Shown: positions 22,407 to 34,737, counted from the first letter of the stretch. The stretch is DNA of 37,916 bases from Chrysomallon squamiferum (GCA_012295275.1 CM022677.1:15786970-15824885); one strand, 5' to 3'. Numbers and translations: made by a program. The notes: generated by a model not told the origin, from the sequence alone.

Positions 22407-23039
22407 CTTCCTTTCATATAAACCTGATTATTTTGTTGTAAATTTCTACATTTTAAAACAAAAGAAGAAGCAGCATCATATTTTATGAGTATTTAACATT
22501 TTTTTAGCTTTCCTGTTACCAGATGGAACTGTCAGCCTTCACACAGTGTCACTGTTCCTGTGATAACAGACACACTAAAATACATTGGAGATGGATGTAC
22601 TGTAGCTGTTGTCTATATTTATGTTGTCTGCAGTCTCTCAATTTTCATGGTTTGTTTAATAATGTTTGTAAACAAAATAATGAATCAGGTTGTTAAATAT
22701 ATGAGTCTCAATAACTAGTTAATCAAGAAAATTCATATTATAATATTAGTTCTGGTTTTCTTTTTTGTTTTTGAATATGATATGTATGTAAGTATTTTGT
22801 TCTCTCTCTCTCTCTCTCTACAGGAGTAATAATGTAATTTTAGTAATAGGAATATTATTTCAATAACAGTAATCCTAGTTGAATAAGAAATAATAGTAAA
22901 TAGTAATTATAGTAATGATGGCTATACAAATAGTATAGTAGTATTGCAGTAAATGTAGTATTTTATATTTTTTACAGTATTTTGTTTATTTATTTATTAA
23001 TTTATTTACTCAGACTAGGCATCCACATATCTGACAACT

Positions 23040-23125
23040 CTTGTCCAATGTCAGTAATGTACTAAACTGAACAAGGAGCAGCTCAAGTCTCCAGTAGAGT
23101 TGAAGTATTTGGTGCTGTCCAGCAG
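23040..23125 (+). pseudogene. Decayed copy of the 28906-29036 exon
   Basis: The last 60 bases (reading SSRVEVFGAVQQ) and the donor CAG|GTATTT match the minus-strand exon 28906-29036 almost base for base, and the similarity continues into the intron. The 5' half is truncated: a stop lies just upstream in this frame, and the coiled-coil exons present at 29.0-29.8 kb of the other arm are deleted. Phase 0 at the donor would join the terminal exon at 24082. Confidence 0.5.
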
Positions 23126-24081
23126 GTATTTAATTACATTATTCATTATAAACCTTTCCATTTTATTTCAGTTTTAAATAATTCTATGCAAAATATTTTC
23201 TCTTATACTGAATTAAACCATGCATTTGAAAAGATAATACCTTTGTATTTTTGTAAAATGATGCACTGAAAATGAATAGAATCAATGTAATAATTTGCAG
23301 GACAGCCTAATAGAGTAGTGAGCAGAACATTTGTTCAAATTTGTAATTTGATGTTATTAATATCTCATTCTAATCTGAAATCCATACATGTAATACTTTA
23401 CGTGGGCTAAAGATATTTACATTATTTTGAAATTTATTAGACGGATGGAATTTTGGTGGATTTGAAAGGTTGTAATTTGAAAGATGCATAAATTGGCTTG
23501 AAAGATTTAGCTTCTTTTGTTATTTTGTCATATGCATGTTTAATGTTTTCTTTGTTTTAAATACATTTTAAAAATACCACTGTGATTCATTATTGAACTG
23601 TTAGCTGAATGCTAGGATAATTTATAAGACAAAATATATTTCATTAATGGCAAAATTTAAATTACATTAAAGTGGCAGGAAAGAATATTACAATTAAATG
23701 TTTTAATTAATCAAATAATTTGTTATTAAGAATTGTTAAAGGTTACTTACTGTCTAATACAATAGCTGTATAGGTTAAAAATGTTTACTTAATATTCCTG
23801 ACAGTCTTCTTAAACTGGTCTAAAAGTCTAAAACACAGTGTAAATATCAAATTTTACCAAGTTACAGAAGTATTCAAATATATTAAAACATATTTTCATA
23901 ATCTCTTTTATTGATGTATTGCTATTTTAATCCTTTTATATAAAAGTTAAATGTACATGGAAAAAATAAAAAAATGTGGATTAAAACTTTTCTTGCTAAG
24001 AGAGTGAACTGCAGTTAGAGCTGACAACAAAAATACTACTTTTATGATTAGTTTATTAATGAATATCATATTTTGTTGTAG

Positions 24082-24249
24082 GATCCTAGACAACAGATTC
24101 AAGCTGCCTTAGCCAGCACTTCAGTTGAAAATGATGTAAGACCCATTTTCAGGAGAGGTTCACTAAAGCACCAGAATGCTATTACATCACAGTCTTCCCT
24201 GTCCAGAGAAAGCTCAAGACTTTCAAGAGAAAATCTGTCTGAAATGTAA
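24082..24249 (+). CDS. C-terminal exon, Ser/Arg-rich tail
   Basis: The acceptor TTTTGTTGTAG precedes 55 sense codons and a TAA at 24247-24249. The product reads DPRQQIQAALASTSVEND, then RPIFRRGSLKHQNAI and a serine-rich end (SSLSRESSRLSRENLSEM). RRGS and SRESS-like motifs are the sort that basophilic kinases phosphorylate, which would suit a regulatory tail. That is inference. An internal GTAAGA after VEND could act as a donor instead. The right arm carries the first 19 codons (26771 down to about 26705) and then breaks off into repeat DNA, so only this copy preserves the stop. No family is recognised. Confidence 0.6.
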   Translation, partial: DPRQQIQAALASTSVENDVRPIFRRGSLKHQNAITSQSSLSRESSRLSRENLSEM

Positions 24250-24490
24250 TTTGAATTTTGATAACTCAGTGATCTTCAAGAAACTACATTGTCAATGTGA
24301 TCAGAACATCCAGTGTACACATTGTACTTCATAGCAGCTTGCACTGTTTTTATCATTGATCTGTGCTTGGTTATTCTAATTTTTCTCACTGAAAGAGGAA
24401 TGGAGATTCATCACTGCTATGGAATGCCATCTTTGTAAATCAGCTAAAATTAATGTTATAGTGCATAGAGGTGTTAGTATTTTTATATTA
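24250..24490 (+). other. Probable 3' UTR of the plus-strand copy
   Basis: About 240 bases of balanced-composition, non-repetitive sequence follow the stop at 24249 before the tandem repeat begins. No AATAAA was seen here; the next clear AATAAA is far downstream (about 25657). Confidence 0.3.
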
Positions 24491-24577
24491 TTTAAATCAG
24501 GGGAAAATGAAGGGTTTGCTGGCAGGGTATCAGTGTGTAAATATATTTAAAATTTTGTAATTAAGGGTTTGATTATA

Positions 24578-24619
<42 letters not shown>

Positions 24620-25190
24620 TTATTTTATGTTTTTATTTTATATATTATTTAAATTGGTGGAAAATCAAGGGTTTGCTGAGGGTAATCAATGTAAATATAA
24701 TTGAAGATTGTCTAATTAGGGGTAGTCAGAATTTTTTTTTTTTAAAAACCAATCAAACAAAAAGAAACAATTTAATTTCTTTATATTATTTAAATCGGGG
24801 AAAATCAACGTTTTGCTGGGGATAATCAACGTAAATTGAAAATTATGTAATTAGGGTAATTAGAATTCTTTTATAAAAAACCAACATAACTTTATTTTCT
24901 TATTTAAATCCGGGGAAAATCAAGGGTTTGCTGGAGGTATATAATTGAAGATTATGTAATTAGGGGTAATTAGAATTTTTTAATAAAAGAACAACAACAT
25001 TATTATTTTTTATTTACTATTTAAATCAGGGGATTTAAATCAAGGGTTTGCTAGGGGTAAACAATGTAAATATTATTGAAGATTATGTAATTAGGGATAA
25101 TTAGAATTTTTTATAAAAGAACAAAAATCAAAAATAACTTTTTGTTTTCCGTATCATATTTAAATCAGGTTAAATCAGGTTAAAAAACAG
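24490..25190 (+). repeat. Tandem repeat, ~115-145-bp units (left of palindrome centre)
   Basis: Five to six units begin TATTTAAATC-GGGGAAAATC and contain AAGGGTTTGCTGG, GGTAATCAATGTAAAT, GATTATGTAATTAGGGG and TAATTAGAATTTTTTATAAAA. Units start near 24494, 24640, 24785, 24903, 25018 and 25160. The first is interrupted by a 36-base poly-A (24582-24617). Confidence 0.9.
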
Positions 25191-25427
25191 AACAATGATA
25201 TAAAAATAGAATAAAAAACAAAATTATTAATTGGATTATTTTAATGATTATTTTTATATTTTTGTCTTGATTTTATATTAATGCTATTAACATTAAAAGA
25301 TGTTTGAAAATAGCTGAAATTAATCAGATTAAAAAATAATTTTAACACTGTTAAAACCAAGTATTTTTTAAAACAGATTTGCAGTAATTTTTATTTGAAA
25401 GAAAATGAAAATGAAATTATGTATATC

Positions 25428-25461
<34 letters not shown>

Positions 25462-26369
25462 TTTATAAAATTTAAAATTTAATTTGCTTGATTATGGCTT
25501 CATTAAGACAGTCTATGACATCAAATAAAAGTGAAATGAGTTCATGAAATGGGTTCCTAAAGGCATATATCACTATAATTTATTACTGGAATGCATTGTT
25601 ACAAAAGTGGGGTTTAGTTTTGTCTTAAAATGCTATAGTAATTATATTTGCTGTTTAATAAACTTCAGTTTGATTAGTAACATCATGCAAAGTGATCATT
25701 ACTTTTACTTCAGGTAAATAACTTTAAAATGTTTGTAAATATACAAAAAAGACTGAGTGTGGGGGAGGAAAGAGAGAGAGAGAGAGAGAGAGCTATAAAT
25801 GTTTACATAACTCAAATAAGAAGTATATATATAAATAATGATTATGTCAGATTATCTTTTGCTAGTTGACAACAAATGCAGAAGATGTTGATCAATATAT
25901 ACATAATAAAAATAAAAACATACAAAGACTATGCTTTGTTTTTTTTATTATTTTTTTTTAAATTATTTGAATGTGCCTTAGAAATTTCTGAAATATTTTC
26001 CATTTTCATTATTGTTTTTAAATAAGATGCAATGTGTTTCATTTTGTAAATGTCAGGGTTTAACAACAGTTAAGGACAAATGATTTTTTTATTAAAAACT
26101 CCAAACATTGCTAAAATTATTTAAAGTACTGAATTTGTACAATCTCTCTTAGAATAAAATGGGAAAGGCAAATTATAAAAACTCGCAATAATGTCTAAAC
26201 AGAAATAACTGAATATTTAAGTTTTATTATCTAGCCAGGTTTTTAAGTAATTTCAACACTTGAAGATCATCATGTTTCTTCTAATTAAAAATAACAAAGT
26301 CATGGTTAATGCAAATAAAATTTTAATTTAGTTAACAGGTTACATTAGAAATATATTATTATTATTTTA
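25191..26369. other. Spacer at the palindrome centre
   Basis: AT-rich sequence with (AAT)n at 25428-25459 and (GA)n at 25769-25793. It shows no clear self-complementarity between its halves and no gene. Confidence 0.55.
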
Positions 26370-26389
26370 TTTTTTTTATCAAAACAGTT

Positions 26390-26700
26390 CTAATTAACTC
26401 TAATTACATAATACTCAATTATATTTACACTGATTACCCCTGATTTAAATAAAATAAAGAAACAAAATAGATTTCTTTTCTCTATTCTGTAAAAAATTCT
26501 TATTTTACTAATTACACAATTTATGAAATATGTACACAATGATTACCCCCAGCAAACCACTGCTTTTCCCTGGTTTAAATAATCTAAATAAAACAGTTTT
26601 TTCTTCTTTTTTTTCTGTCTTTTTTTTAATTAAAAAATTCGAATTACCCCTAATTACATAATTACCCCAACCCTTGATTTTCCCCTGATTTAAATATATA
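26390..26700 (-). repeat. Inverted copies of the ~125-bp tandem units
   Basis: Two to three units on the minus strand carry TTTAAATCAGGGGAAAATC, GTTTGCTGGGGGTAATCA and TAATTAGGGGTAATTCGAA, matching 24490-25190. They truncate the right-arm copy of the C-terminal exon. Confidence 0.85.
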
Positions 26701-26771
26701 AAAAAGATGGGACATACAGCATTTTTGACTGAAGTACTGTCTAAGGCAGCTTGAATCTGTTGTCTAGGATC
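26701..26771 (-). pseudogene. Truncated copy of the C-terminal exon
   Basis: The acceptor TTTTGTTGTAG and DPRQQIQAALDSTSVKN are conserved with 24082-24140. After GCTGTATGTCCCAT the sequence runs into the tandem repeat, so the Ser/Arg tail and stop are lost. Confidence 0.7.
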
Positions 26772-27449
26772 CTACAACAAAATATAATATTCATTAATAA
26801 ACTAAACATAAAATAAAGTGCAAGTACTATTTTTCTTGTCAGCTCTAACTGTATTTCACTGTGCTAGCAAGAATTTTAGTCCACATTTTTATTTTTTCCA
26901 TGCAATTTTAATAATAAAAATATGTTTTTATTTTTTTTTATATTTTCTTAATTTGAAACAGTTAAATATTATTCTTTAACTTTGCTATAAAAGGATTAAA
27001 AGAGCAATACATATGTAAGAGACCACAAAAATATGTTTTAATATATTTGAAAACTTCTATTAACTTGCTAAAATTTGATATTTACACTATTTCAGTCTTT
27101 TAGTCCAGTTTACAATGACTGCCAGGAATATTAAATAAATAAACATTTTAAGCCTATACAGCTATTACATTAGACAGAGTGAAAATGGTCTTCTGAAGAT
27201 TCAATCAATAATGAGAGCTGCCCTGCTATTCTGAAATGATGATTTGTGGCAGCTCTTTGTTGTTGAAACTAATATAACATATCAGAGAAGAAAACCCCTC
27301 ACATTAGCATGCAAAATCGTTTAGTTCACTAACAGAGGTAAAAACATTTTTTGGCTTCAAGTAGTGATGTAAATGCTTATTCACAAGGACTGCTATGAAC
27401 AATACTGGTGAGATAAGAAACATTTTCTTACAAATCACACCTGGATTTG

Positions 27450-28110
27450 CACAGATTTTTACAAGAGATAGATTTTTTAGCAATATAGTCTATGCTACAT
27501 AGTGTAAATGAATTAAACCCAGAGCTAGAAAAATCTGATACAATTTACAAATCAAGCCTCATGTTCAATCACTTTTTGGAAAAATTCAGGCTGCATTATA
27601 TACCAAGAAGCAATCTGTCACTTGACTAGGGAATGATTCCGATATAAAACTCCCTCTCTATAAAACGGTATATCAAAGATAAACTGATAAAGTGTGATAT
27701 CAAAACCTTCCTACTTTGTGACAGTGAGAATGGCTATATTTCAAATACAGAAGTATATACAGGTCACAGTCATGATGCTGAAACTGTTGAAAATCTTGGT
27801 ATGACTGGAAACCTTGTTGTTGGAACAGTTTTGTGACCAGCATTACTGTAGTGTATACACTAGTGTATATTTGTGTGAGTTTTTGCTGGAAAAGAGAGGA
27901 ATCTGCCTAATGGGCACTGCACTTACCAATCACAAACATTTTTCAAAAAAACTGATCAAATCAAAATTTCAAATCAGAAGGACGCAGTTTGAACTGTTGT
28001 TCAATAGAACTGTAGCAGGAATTGTTTGTATGACAAAAAGCCCATTTATTTTGTAACTTCTGCATTTATAGCCCACCCACACCCAGTACATGTACAAAGA
28101 TATGATAGTA
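27450..28110 (+). pseudogene. piggyBac-type transposase relic
   Basis: Fragments follow the piggyBac family order: DRFFSNI (family: RF-x-x-I), an HFLEKF-like piece, KDKLIKCDIKTFLLCDSENGY with YTGHSHD (family: KP-KWG-K, DS-x-GY, YTG; first catalytic Asp region), LGMTGNLVVGTVL, then a TGA. Next come CDQHYCSVYTS with LCEFLLEKRGICLMGT (family: DNFYTS, L-x-x-LL, GT; second catalytic Asp region). Several stops and frame changes interrupt it, and the C-terminal Cys-rich domain was not recognised. It lies in the right palindrome arm, opposite to the host locus's coding direction, and has no counterpart in the left arm. TTAA target duplications and terminal repeats were not identified. Confidence 0.75.
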
Positions 28111-28800
28111 AAGAGCACAGAAGAAAAACTCTGCCATGAACTTGTAGGCAGTTATCGCCGTCTCTTACCAGTGAAAGTGCGTCTGTACACAGACAAACAC
28201 CTCCAAGATTACAGACCTCTCAAGCTCAAAATCCTAGTGCTGCCTATAAGGACTTTCTCAAAAAGTCAAAAAACTGTTTTTAGGTAACTTAGAAAACGTA
28301 TACAAGATAAATATATGAGACATCCAAATATAATTTCATGTAATAATTTGTTTAACAGCAAAAATATATTTGTATTAAAAAAGCTGTGTCTGTTAATAAG
28401 AAATATATGTGAGAGAGTATGTCCTCCACGTTAAACTTCTATACATGTGCATTTTGATTTTGTTATTATATAGCTGTAACACATACTTCTTTGTACTGTA
28501 ATCTACAGTTTATGAGAATAAAGTTATTGTCATTGTACAACTGAGTCTCATCTCCTATAAAAACACACATTATATTTGTCCAAACTTTTATTTGTAGAAT
28601 TCCCTGGTTATTAATTATTACTCCTTTTTTTATTTATAAATAAATACATAAATAAATAAAATTAATAAAGTAAAAAGACACAGAAAAGTAAAAAGAACCT
28701 TAAAATCACAGTGTGATCTGTTATTTTTATAATTGCTGTGTCATTTCATGAGTTGTCTTAATAATTATTCCTTATTGTATTATATTTTCATGTAGGCTGT
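28111..28800. other. Sequence between the piggyBac relic and the next exon
   Basis: The open frame 28090-28287 may be a decayed continuation of the insert but shows no convincing motif. AATAAAG at about 28518 could be an element poly(A) signal. The left palindrome arm has no equivalent until about 28800. Confidence 0.35.
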
Positions 28801-28905
28801 TCAATTAAGAGAAAATATTTTGCATAGAATCTTGTGAAAGACTGAAGAAATATTTTAAACTGAAATGAAATGGAAAGGTTTATAATTAATAATGTATTTA
28901 AATAC

Positions 28906-29036
28906 CTGCTGGACAGCACCAAATACTTCAACTCTACTGGAGACTCGAGCAGCTCTTTGTTCCACAATGTCAATTCAGCTTTGAATTTATCAACAATTTC
29001 TTGAATATTTTTGTCCTTAACAAGCTGATTTAACTT
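28906..29036 (-). CDS. Coiled-coil-like exon of the minus-strand LRR locus
   Basis: Bounded by acceptor TATATTTTCAG and donor CAG|GTATTT. It starts in phase 0, matching the phase-0 end of the exon at 29542. It reads KLNQLVKDKNIQEIVDKFKAE, a charged heptad-like helix, then LTLWNKELLESPVELKYLV. The left arm's shared 3' half reads in another frame (SSRVEVFGAVQQ), and only that frame joins the C-terminal exon without a stop. A 1- or 2-base deletion near 28965 therefore probably shifts this copy, which would make it non-functional. The function is unrecognised. Confidence 0.5.
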
Positions 29037-29541
29037 CTGAAAATATACAGTTTAAATCCAGTTTAGTATATTGGTTTCTTCAGTTCCTATAAATACATGA
29101 TGAAAGATCTGAATGTCATTCAGTAAATACTAACATTTCCTTGTTATAAAACAATTCAACTAATTAAGTCAGCATGAATAAATATAATTATATTAAACTA
29201 AACATTGAAATATAACCATTTTTAAATATTTTGTTTTGTATTCTAATGATATTTAATGATGCAGTTACCAATTCAAATTATTTACTGAAAGAAAATCTAA
29301 AGCTAGACAGATAACAAATATGTCTAAAATAAAGTAGTATTTTTCATTCAGAAACACTTTCAATGAAATTAACATAGATCTGTTTTTGTTTATGAACTGA
29401 TTTCACACATACCTCAACATCATTCCTTAAACCATGTAGTCAAATGTTTGGGAGTTAAAAACGAAACTGTTTTGATTACTCCTAGTACAAATATAAGCTA
29501 AAAAGAAATAAAACAATGCTAATTCAAATATACTAAGTCAC

Positions 29542-29830
29542 CTGCTGCTCAATTTCCAGGCTTTTGCCTTTGCCACTGTCATGCACAGTGTCTTTCTTTG
29601 TCTGGTTTTTAGTACATTCAAGTTCTTCAAATTTTTTCTCCCTGATATTTGACTGTTGAGATTGGTGACCTGGTGTAAGACTCTCCAACTTAAGAATTGT
29701 TGAAGTCTGACGTGGTCGGCTTCAATGTCCAGATCAACAAAATTGAGCTCTTCATCGGCAGAACTTTCAACAACTCTGAATCAGAGTCACATTGGTGGGT
29801 GCACTGCCTAGTTTGAGTAAATAAATAAAT
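29542..29830 (-). pseudogene. Acidic and Lys/Glu-rich exon, probably frameshifted
   Basis: Two frames share this segment. The upstream part reads SADEELNFVDLDIEADHVRLQ. After a shift near 29690 the downstream part reads LKLESLTPGHQSQQSNI, REKKFEELECTKNQTKKDT and GKGKSLEIEQQ, and ends phase 0 at donor CAG|GTGACT. The end resembles exon 31220-31352 (HDCDKDNSKEVEQQ with donor CAG|GTGATG), suggesting an internal exon duplication. The upstream boundary is uncertain. The left arm has lost this region. Confidence 0.45.
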
Positions 29831-29867
29831 AAATAAAATACAGTAAAAAATATAAAATAAATAAAAC

Positions 29868-30440
29868 ACTGCTACTACTACATTTACTGCAACACTACAT
29901 GCCACTTTTATTACCATAATTACTATAACTAATATTTACTATTATTCCTTATTCAACTAGGGTTACTGTTACTGAAATAATACTCCTATTACTAAAATTA
30001 CTACATATTAATAATAAAAGTGATATTGTTTAATATCTTCACTATTAGTTCTATGCCTGTATTTCTTTAGACTAATATTATTATAATTACTACAACACCA
30101 ACTATGACTACTGTTATTACTACTAACACTGCTGTTACATTACTCTTCTTGTTACATTTATCATAATATTTTCATTAAAAACAACTACTGTTAGTACTGC
30201 TACTACTAGTACTACCACCACCACTACAACCAGTAATCTGACTACCAGTTTTTTTTAATCACATGAGTCTCACAAGATACATTATATTACAAAGCTATGA
30301 AGACAACATCATCAACTAAAACATCAGCAGGAACAGTTTTGCAACATTACTACAAGTAGTGTAATTATTAACGCTACAACTACTAATGATGTAACAACTA
30401 CATTACTACAACAATAGCAGTGACTAACACTACTACTATA
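29868..30440. repeat. Degenerate (ACT)n/(ACA)n trinucleotide tract
   Basis: Nearly 600 bases of imperfect ACT, ACA, ATT triplets. The first 150 bp pair with the AGTAAT-rich part of the left arm (22830-22990). A similar AGT-rich tract of opposite sense lies at 36090-36740. Confidence 0.75.
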
Positions 30441-30594
30441 ACAACAACCTCTATAGATGCTCCTGTTCTGCTATATTCTTTGATGACATTTCTCTCCTGT
30501 GGCAATCTCATATAATTAGCTCTTCTTGTGTACAGAGCAGTTTTTGAAAAACAAGTTTTATATTTATTTACCTTTGTAGTTATATCTGTGTCTC

Positions 30595-30599
<5 letters not shown>

Positions 30600-30643
<44 letters not shown>

Positions 30644-30645
30644 TT
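30600..30645. repeat. (GT)n(GA)n microsatellite, mirrored in the left arm
   Basis: Seventeen or so TG units followed by GAGAGAGAG. The complement order CTCTCT then (CA)n is at 22350-22402, a palindrome anchor. Confidence 0.9.
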
Positions 30646-30874
30646 TAGAATACTGAGAAATATATAAGAAATTCACCACTTCATTTTTTCTTTTCCAGTG
30701 GAGCACAACAAACTTTATCCTCAGTGCTGGACATACAAATAAAATAATTAACTGTTATAAATAAATAACTAACGGGCAATAATTTAAATAATTAACAAAA
30801 CAATAGTAAATAAATGATTATTATTAAGCTATTTTACACATACACACACACACGTATAAACTAATAAAAGAACA

Positions 30875-31219
30875 TACCCTGCCACTGTTTAGAGTTTTCT
30901 GAAAACATTCTAACACAGGCCTGACACATCACTTGACACCAGACTGTTGATTCACATTATCAACAGTCTTTTGTATCCCTTCTCTGCAAAATGGCCTGGA
31001 TTTTTATGATGCTGAAGTAGGGGACAGGGACCTGGGTGCATTGATCCACTCTGAATCAGGCACAGGACTGTCGATATGGCGAGACATCACTCTCATGAAT
31101 GTTGCCTTCCTGAGTCTGTCTCATCTTGACTGCTGCAGCTACAGCCTCTGTTTTCTTCTCTCTTTTTTCTTAATCTTCATCTTCAGCTTCATTTTCAGAA
31201 CAGTAAGCTCAGACATCAC
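30875..31219 (-). pseudogene. Exon-like continuation, minus-strand copy
   Basis: Matches 21290-21636. Frames are broken: VLKMKLKMKIKKKERRKQ ends at a stop, RHIDSPVPDSEW and NAPRSLSPTS end at another. The donor-like G|GTATGTTC at the end is shared. No product can be assigned. Confidence 0.4.
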
Positions 31220-31352
31220 CTGCTGCTCAACTTCCTTGCTGTTGTCTTTGTCACAGTCATGCAGAGCCATCACAGTCATCTGCCAAGTGATTTTGTTTGG
31301 AAGCATAGCAGACGAAGTCTTTTTACCAATATCAGCTTGTTTCAATTGAAAT
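31220..31352 (-). CDS. Exon candidate with EVEQQ end, minus strand
   Basis: Acceptor GAAAATTGCAG and donor CAG|GTGATG bound 133 bases. Taking two bases from a previous exon, the frame is open: FQLKQADIGKKTSSAMLPNK, TWQMTVMALHDCDKD and NSKEVEQQ, ending in phase 0. The incoming phase equals the outgoing phase of the LRR exon 35136-35274, so the two could splice across the 3.4-kb minisatellite. The left-arm copy has an in-frame stop. The resemblance to the end of 29542-29830 suggests related exons. The function is unknown. Confidence 0.45.
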
Positions 31353-31371
31353 CTGCAATTTTCAGTATTGC

Positions 31372-33765
31372 TCACACACACACACACACATTATTCTCAG
31401 AGTAGCACTTATCACTATTGCTGATACACTCAGACACACACACACACACACTATTCTCAGAGTAGCAGTTATCTGATAAACACACACACATACATACTAT
31501 TATCAGAGAAGGATACACACAAACACAGTATTATCAGTGTAGAAATTATCACTATTGCTGATACAACTCATAAACACACATGCACACACATACTATTACC
31601 AGGGTAGCAATTATCAATATTGATGAAAACACACATACACACATACACACACTATTATCAGAGAAACAATCATCACTACTGCTGACACAAACACACACAC
31701 ACACTATCAGAGTAGCAATTATCACTATTGCTGATACTCACTCACATTATTTTCAGAGTAGCAATTATCAATATTGCTAATGAACACATATACACACACA
31801 CACACACACACATACTATTATCAGGGCACCAGTTATCACTATTGCTGATACACACACAAACACTATTAACAGAGTAGCAGTTATCACTATTCCTGATACA
31901 TGAAGAAACACATACACACATGCACACATTATTATCAGAGAAGTAATTTTCAGTATTGCTGACACACATTTACACACACTATCATCAGACTAGAAATTAT
32001 CACTATTGATGATACACTCACAAACACACACAGTGTAGCAGTTCACTACTGCTGATATACTCACACACACACTATTAGAGTAGAAATTATCACTAACACC
32101 CATACACACAAACATACACACTGTTCTGGTACACTCCAACACACATACATTCACAGACACACACTATTCTCAGAGAAGAAATTTTCAGTATTGATGACAC
32201 ACACAGACACCCACACTAATTTCAGAGTAGCAATTATCACTATTTCTGATACTCATAAACACACACACACTGTTATCAAACTAGCAATTATCAGTATTGC
32301 TGATATACTCACACAGATATTATTATCAGAGTAGCAGTTATCACTATTGCTGATACAGACACACATTTATCAGAGAAGCAATTATCACTACTGATGATAC
32401 ACACACACACTACTATCAGAGTAGTAGTTATCACTATTGCTGATACTCTCTCACACAGACACTCACAGTCACATAATATTGTCACAGTAGCAATTATCAA
32501 TATTGCTGACAAAAACATAAACACACAGATACTATTATCAGAGTAGAAATTATCAGTATTGCTGATATACTCACACACACACTATTATCAGAGAAGCAAT
32601 TATCACTACTGATGATACATACACACTACTATCAGAGTAGTAGTTATCACTATTGCTGATAAACACACACACACTATTATCAGAGTAGCAATTATCACTA
32701 TTGCTGATACACACACACACACACTATTATCAGAATAGCAGTTACCACTATTGCTGATACACACACTCTATACATATTACCACCGTTTCTGACATAACAC
32801 ACACAAATTATCAGGTAGCAATTATCAATATTCCTGAGTTGACAAAACACATATACTTTTATCAGGTAGCGGTTCTCACTCCTCATTATCAGAGTAGAAA
32901 TTATCAGTTATCACTGTTGATATACTCAACACACACACACACATATACCCACACTTTATCAGAGTAGCAGTTATCACTATTGCTGATGTACACACACACA
33001 CACCCACACACACATCCTGTTAACATAGCTGATTACCACTATTGCTGATACCACAAACATACACAGACATATACTATTATCAGAGTAGCAGTTACCACTA
33101 TTGCTGATAAACTCAAACACACACACATACCATTATCACTATGGGAGTTATCAGACTCAGATACACACATAAACACACATCACTACTGCTGATAATCAGT
33201 TACCACAATTATCACTATACTGATACACACACATACACTATTATCAGAGTAGCAGTTATCACTATTGCCTGAGAAACCAGAGACACACACACACACACTA
33301 TTATCAGAGTAGCTGTTCTCACTATTGCTGATATTCTCTCAAACACACACACACACATACCATCAGAGTAGTATTATCACTATTGTTGATGCACTCATAC
33401 ACACAAACACACATTCTATTACCAGACACTCAAACATACACACACACAGACTATTATCAGAATAACAATTAGCAGTATTTCTGAGAAACACGCATACACT
33501 ATTATCAGAGTAGAAATTATCAGTATTGGTGATCACTCAAACACACACACATACACACTATTATCAGAGTAGCAGTTATCACTATTGCTGATATAAACAC
33601 ACACACTATTATCAGAGAAGCAATTTGATATTCCTATACACTCACAAACAGTCACATACACACTCATACTATTATCACACAAGCACATCACTACTTCTCA
33701 TACTAAAACATCAGACACACACACATACTATTATCATTGTTGCAATTATCACTATTGATGATACA

Positions 33766-33808
<43 letters not shown>

Positions 33809-34440
33809 TATCAGAGTAGTAATTATCACTGTTGGTGAAACACAGACACTATTATGACTATTAAATACACTCACACACACTACAATCAGGTGGCAGTTAT
33901 CACTGTTGCTGATACAAACACATACCAGAAAAACACAAACACACATACTATTATCAGTAGCAGTTATACCAGTTGCTGATAGACACACACAACACACTAT
34001 TATCAGGTAGCAATTATCACAAACATACACACACACTATTATCAGAGTAGCAGTTATCATTATTGCTGATACACACACATATACTATTATCAGAGTAGCA
34101 ATTATCACTATTGCTGATACACACACTCACACTATTATCAGAGTAGCAGTTATCGCTATTGCTGATTCACTCACACATACGCATATACTATTATCAGAGT
34201 AGTAGTTATCACTACTGCTGATAAACACTCATACACTCAAACACACACACAAACACTATTGCTGATTTACTCATACACTATTATCAGAGTAGCAGTTTTG
34301 ACTATTCCTATACACTCACAAACAGACACACACACACACTCATACTATTATCACTGAAGCAGTTAGCACTATTTCTCATACTAAAACGTCAAAGACACAC
34401 ACACATACTATTATCATTGTCGCAATTATCACTATTGATG

Positions 34441-34485
<45 letters not shown>

Positions 34486-34706
34486 TACTATTATCAGAGT
34501 AGCAGTTATCACTATTGCTGATACACTCACAAACACAGCCACACTCACACATAATATTATCAAAGTAGCAGTTACCACTATTGCTGATATACACACACAC
34601 AGATACTTACTAGTATCAGAATAACATTATTACTTGTACACTCACACTCACTCACAGACATACACACTATAGTCAGAGTAGCTGATATCACTATTGCTGA
34701 TACACT

Positions 34707-34737
<31 letters not shown>

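Larger units (their letters stand above)
21150..25150 (+). repeat. Left arm of a large imperfect palindrome
   Basis: Four kilobases here recur as reverse complement in 26370-31360. Anchors, left to right against the other arm in descending order: 21165-21640 with 31357-30875; the CT/CA microsatellite 22350-22402 with 30645-30600; AGTAAT-rich 22830-22990 with 30010-29870; 23085-23200 with 28945-28800; 23745-24140 with 27185-26700; and the ~125-bp tandem units 24490-25190 with 26700-26390. Order is fully conserved, so this is one inverted duplication, with later indels in each arm. Confidence 0.88.
26370..31360 (-). repeat. Right arm of the large imperfect palindrome
   Basis: Reverse complement of 21150-25150, with three large differences. 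About 1.6 kb (27190-28800) including a piggyBac relic replaces only 0.55 kb of the left arm. Coiled-coil exon DNA at 28990-29830 is absent on the left. The segment matching exon 22054-22114 is missing here. By eye, aligned blocks share roughly 80-90 percent of bases. Confidence 0.88.

Noticed and set aside
28090-28287. 65-residue plus-strand frame as an independent small gene
   Set aside because: It directly follows the piggyBac relic, has no family motif, and is best seen as decayed insert or flank.
31742-34600. Long minus-strand reading frames rich in Cys/Val/Ser/Ile (CVCV, SAIVITATLII)
   Set aside because: They are translations of the CA/TATCAG minisatellite, open in several frames at once because the unit lacks stops.
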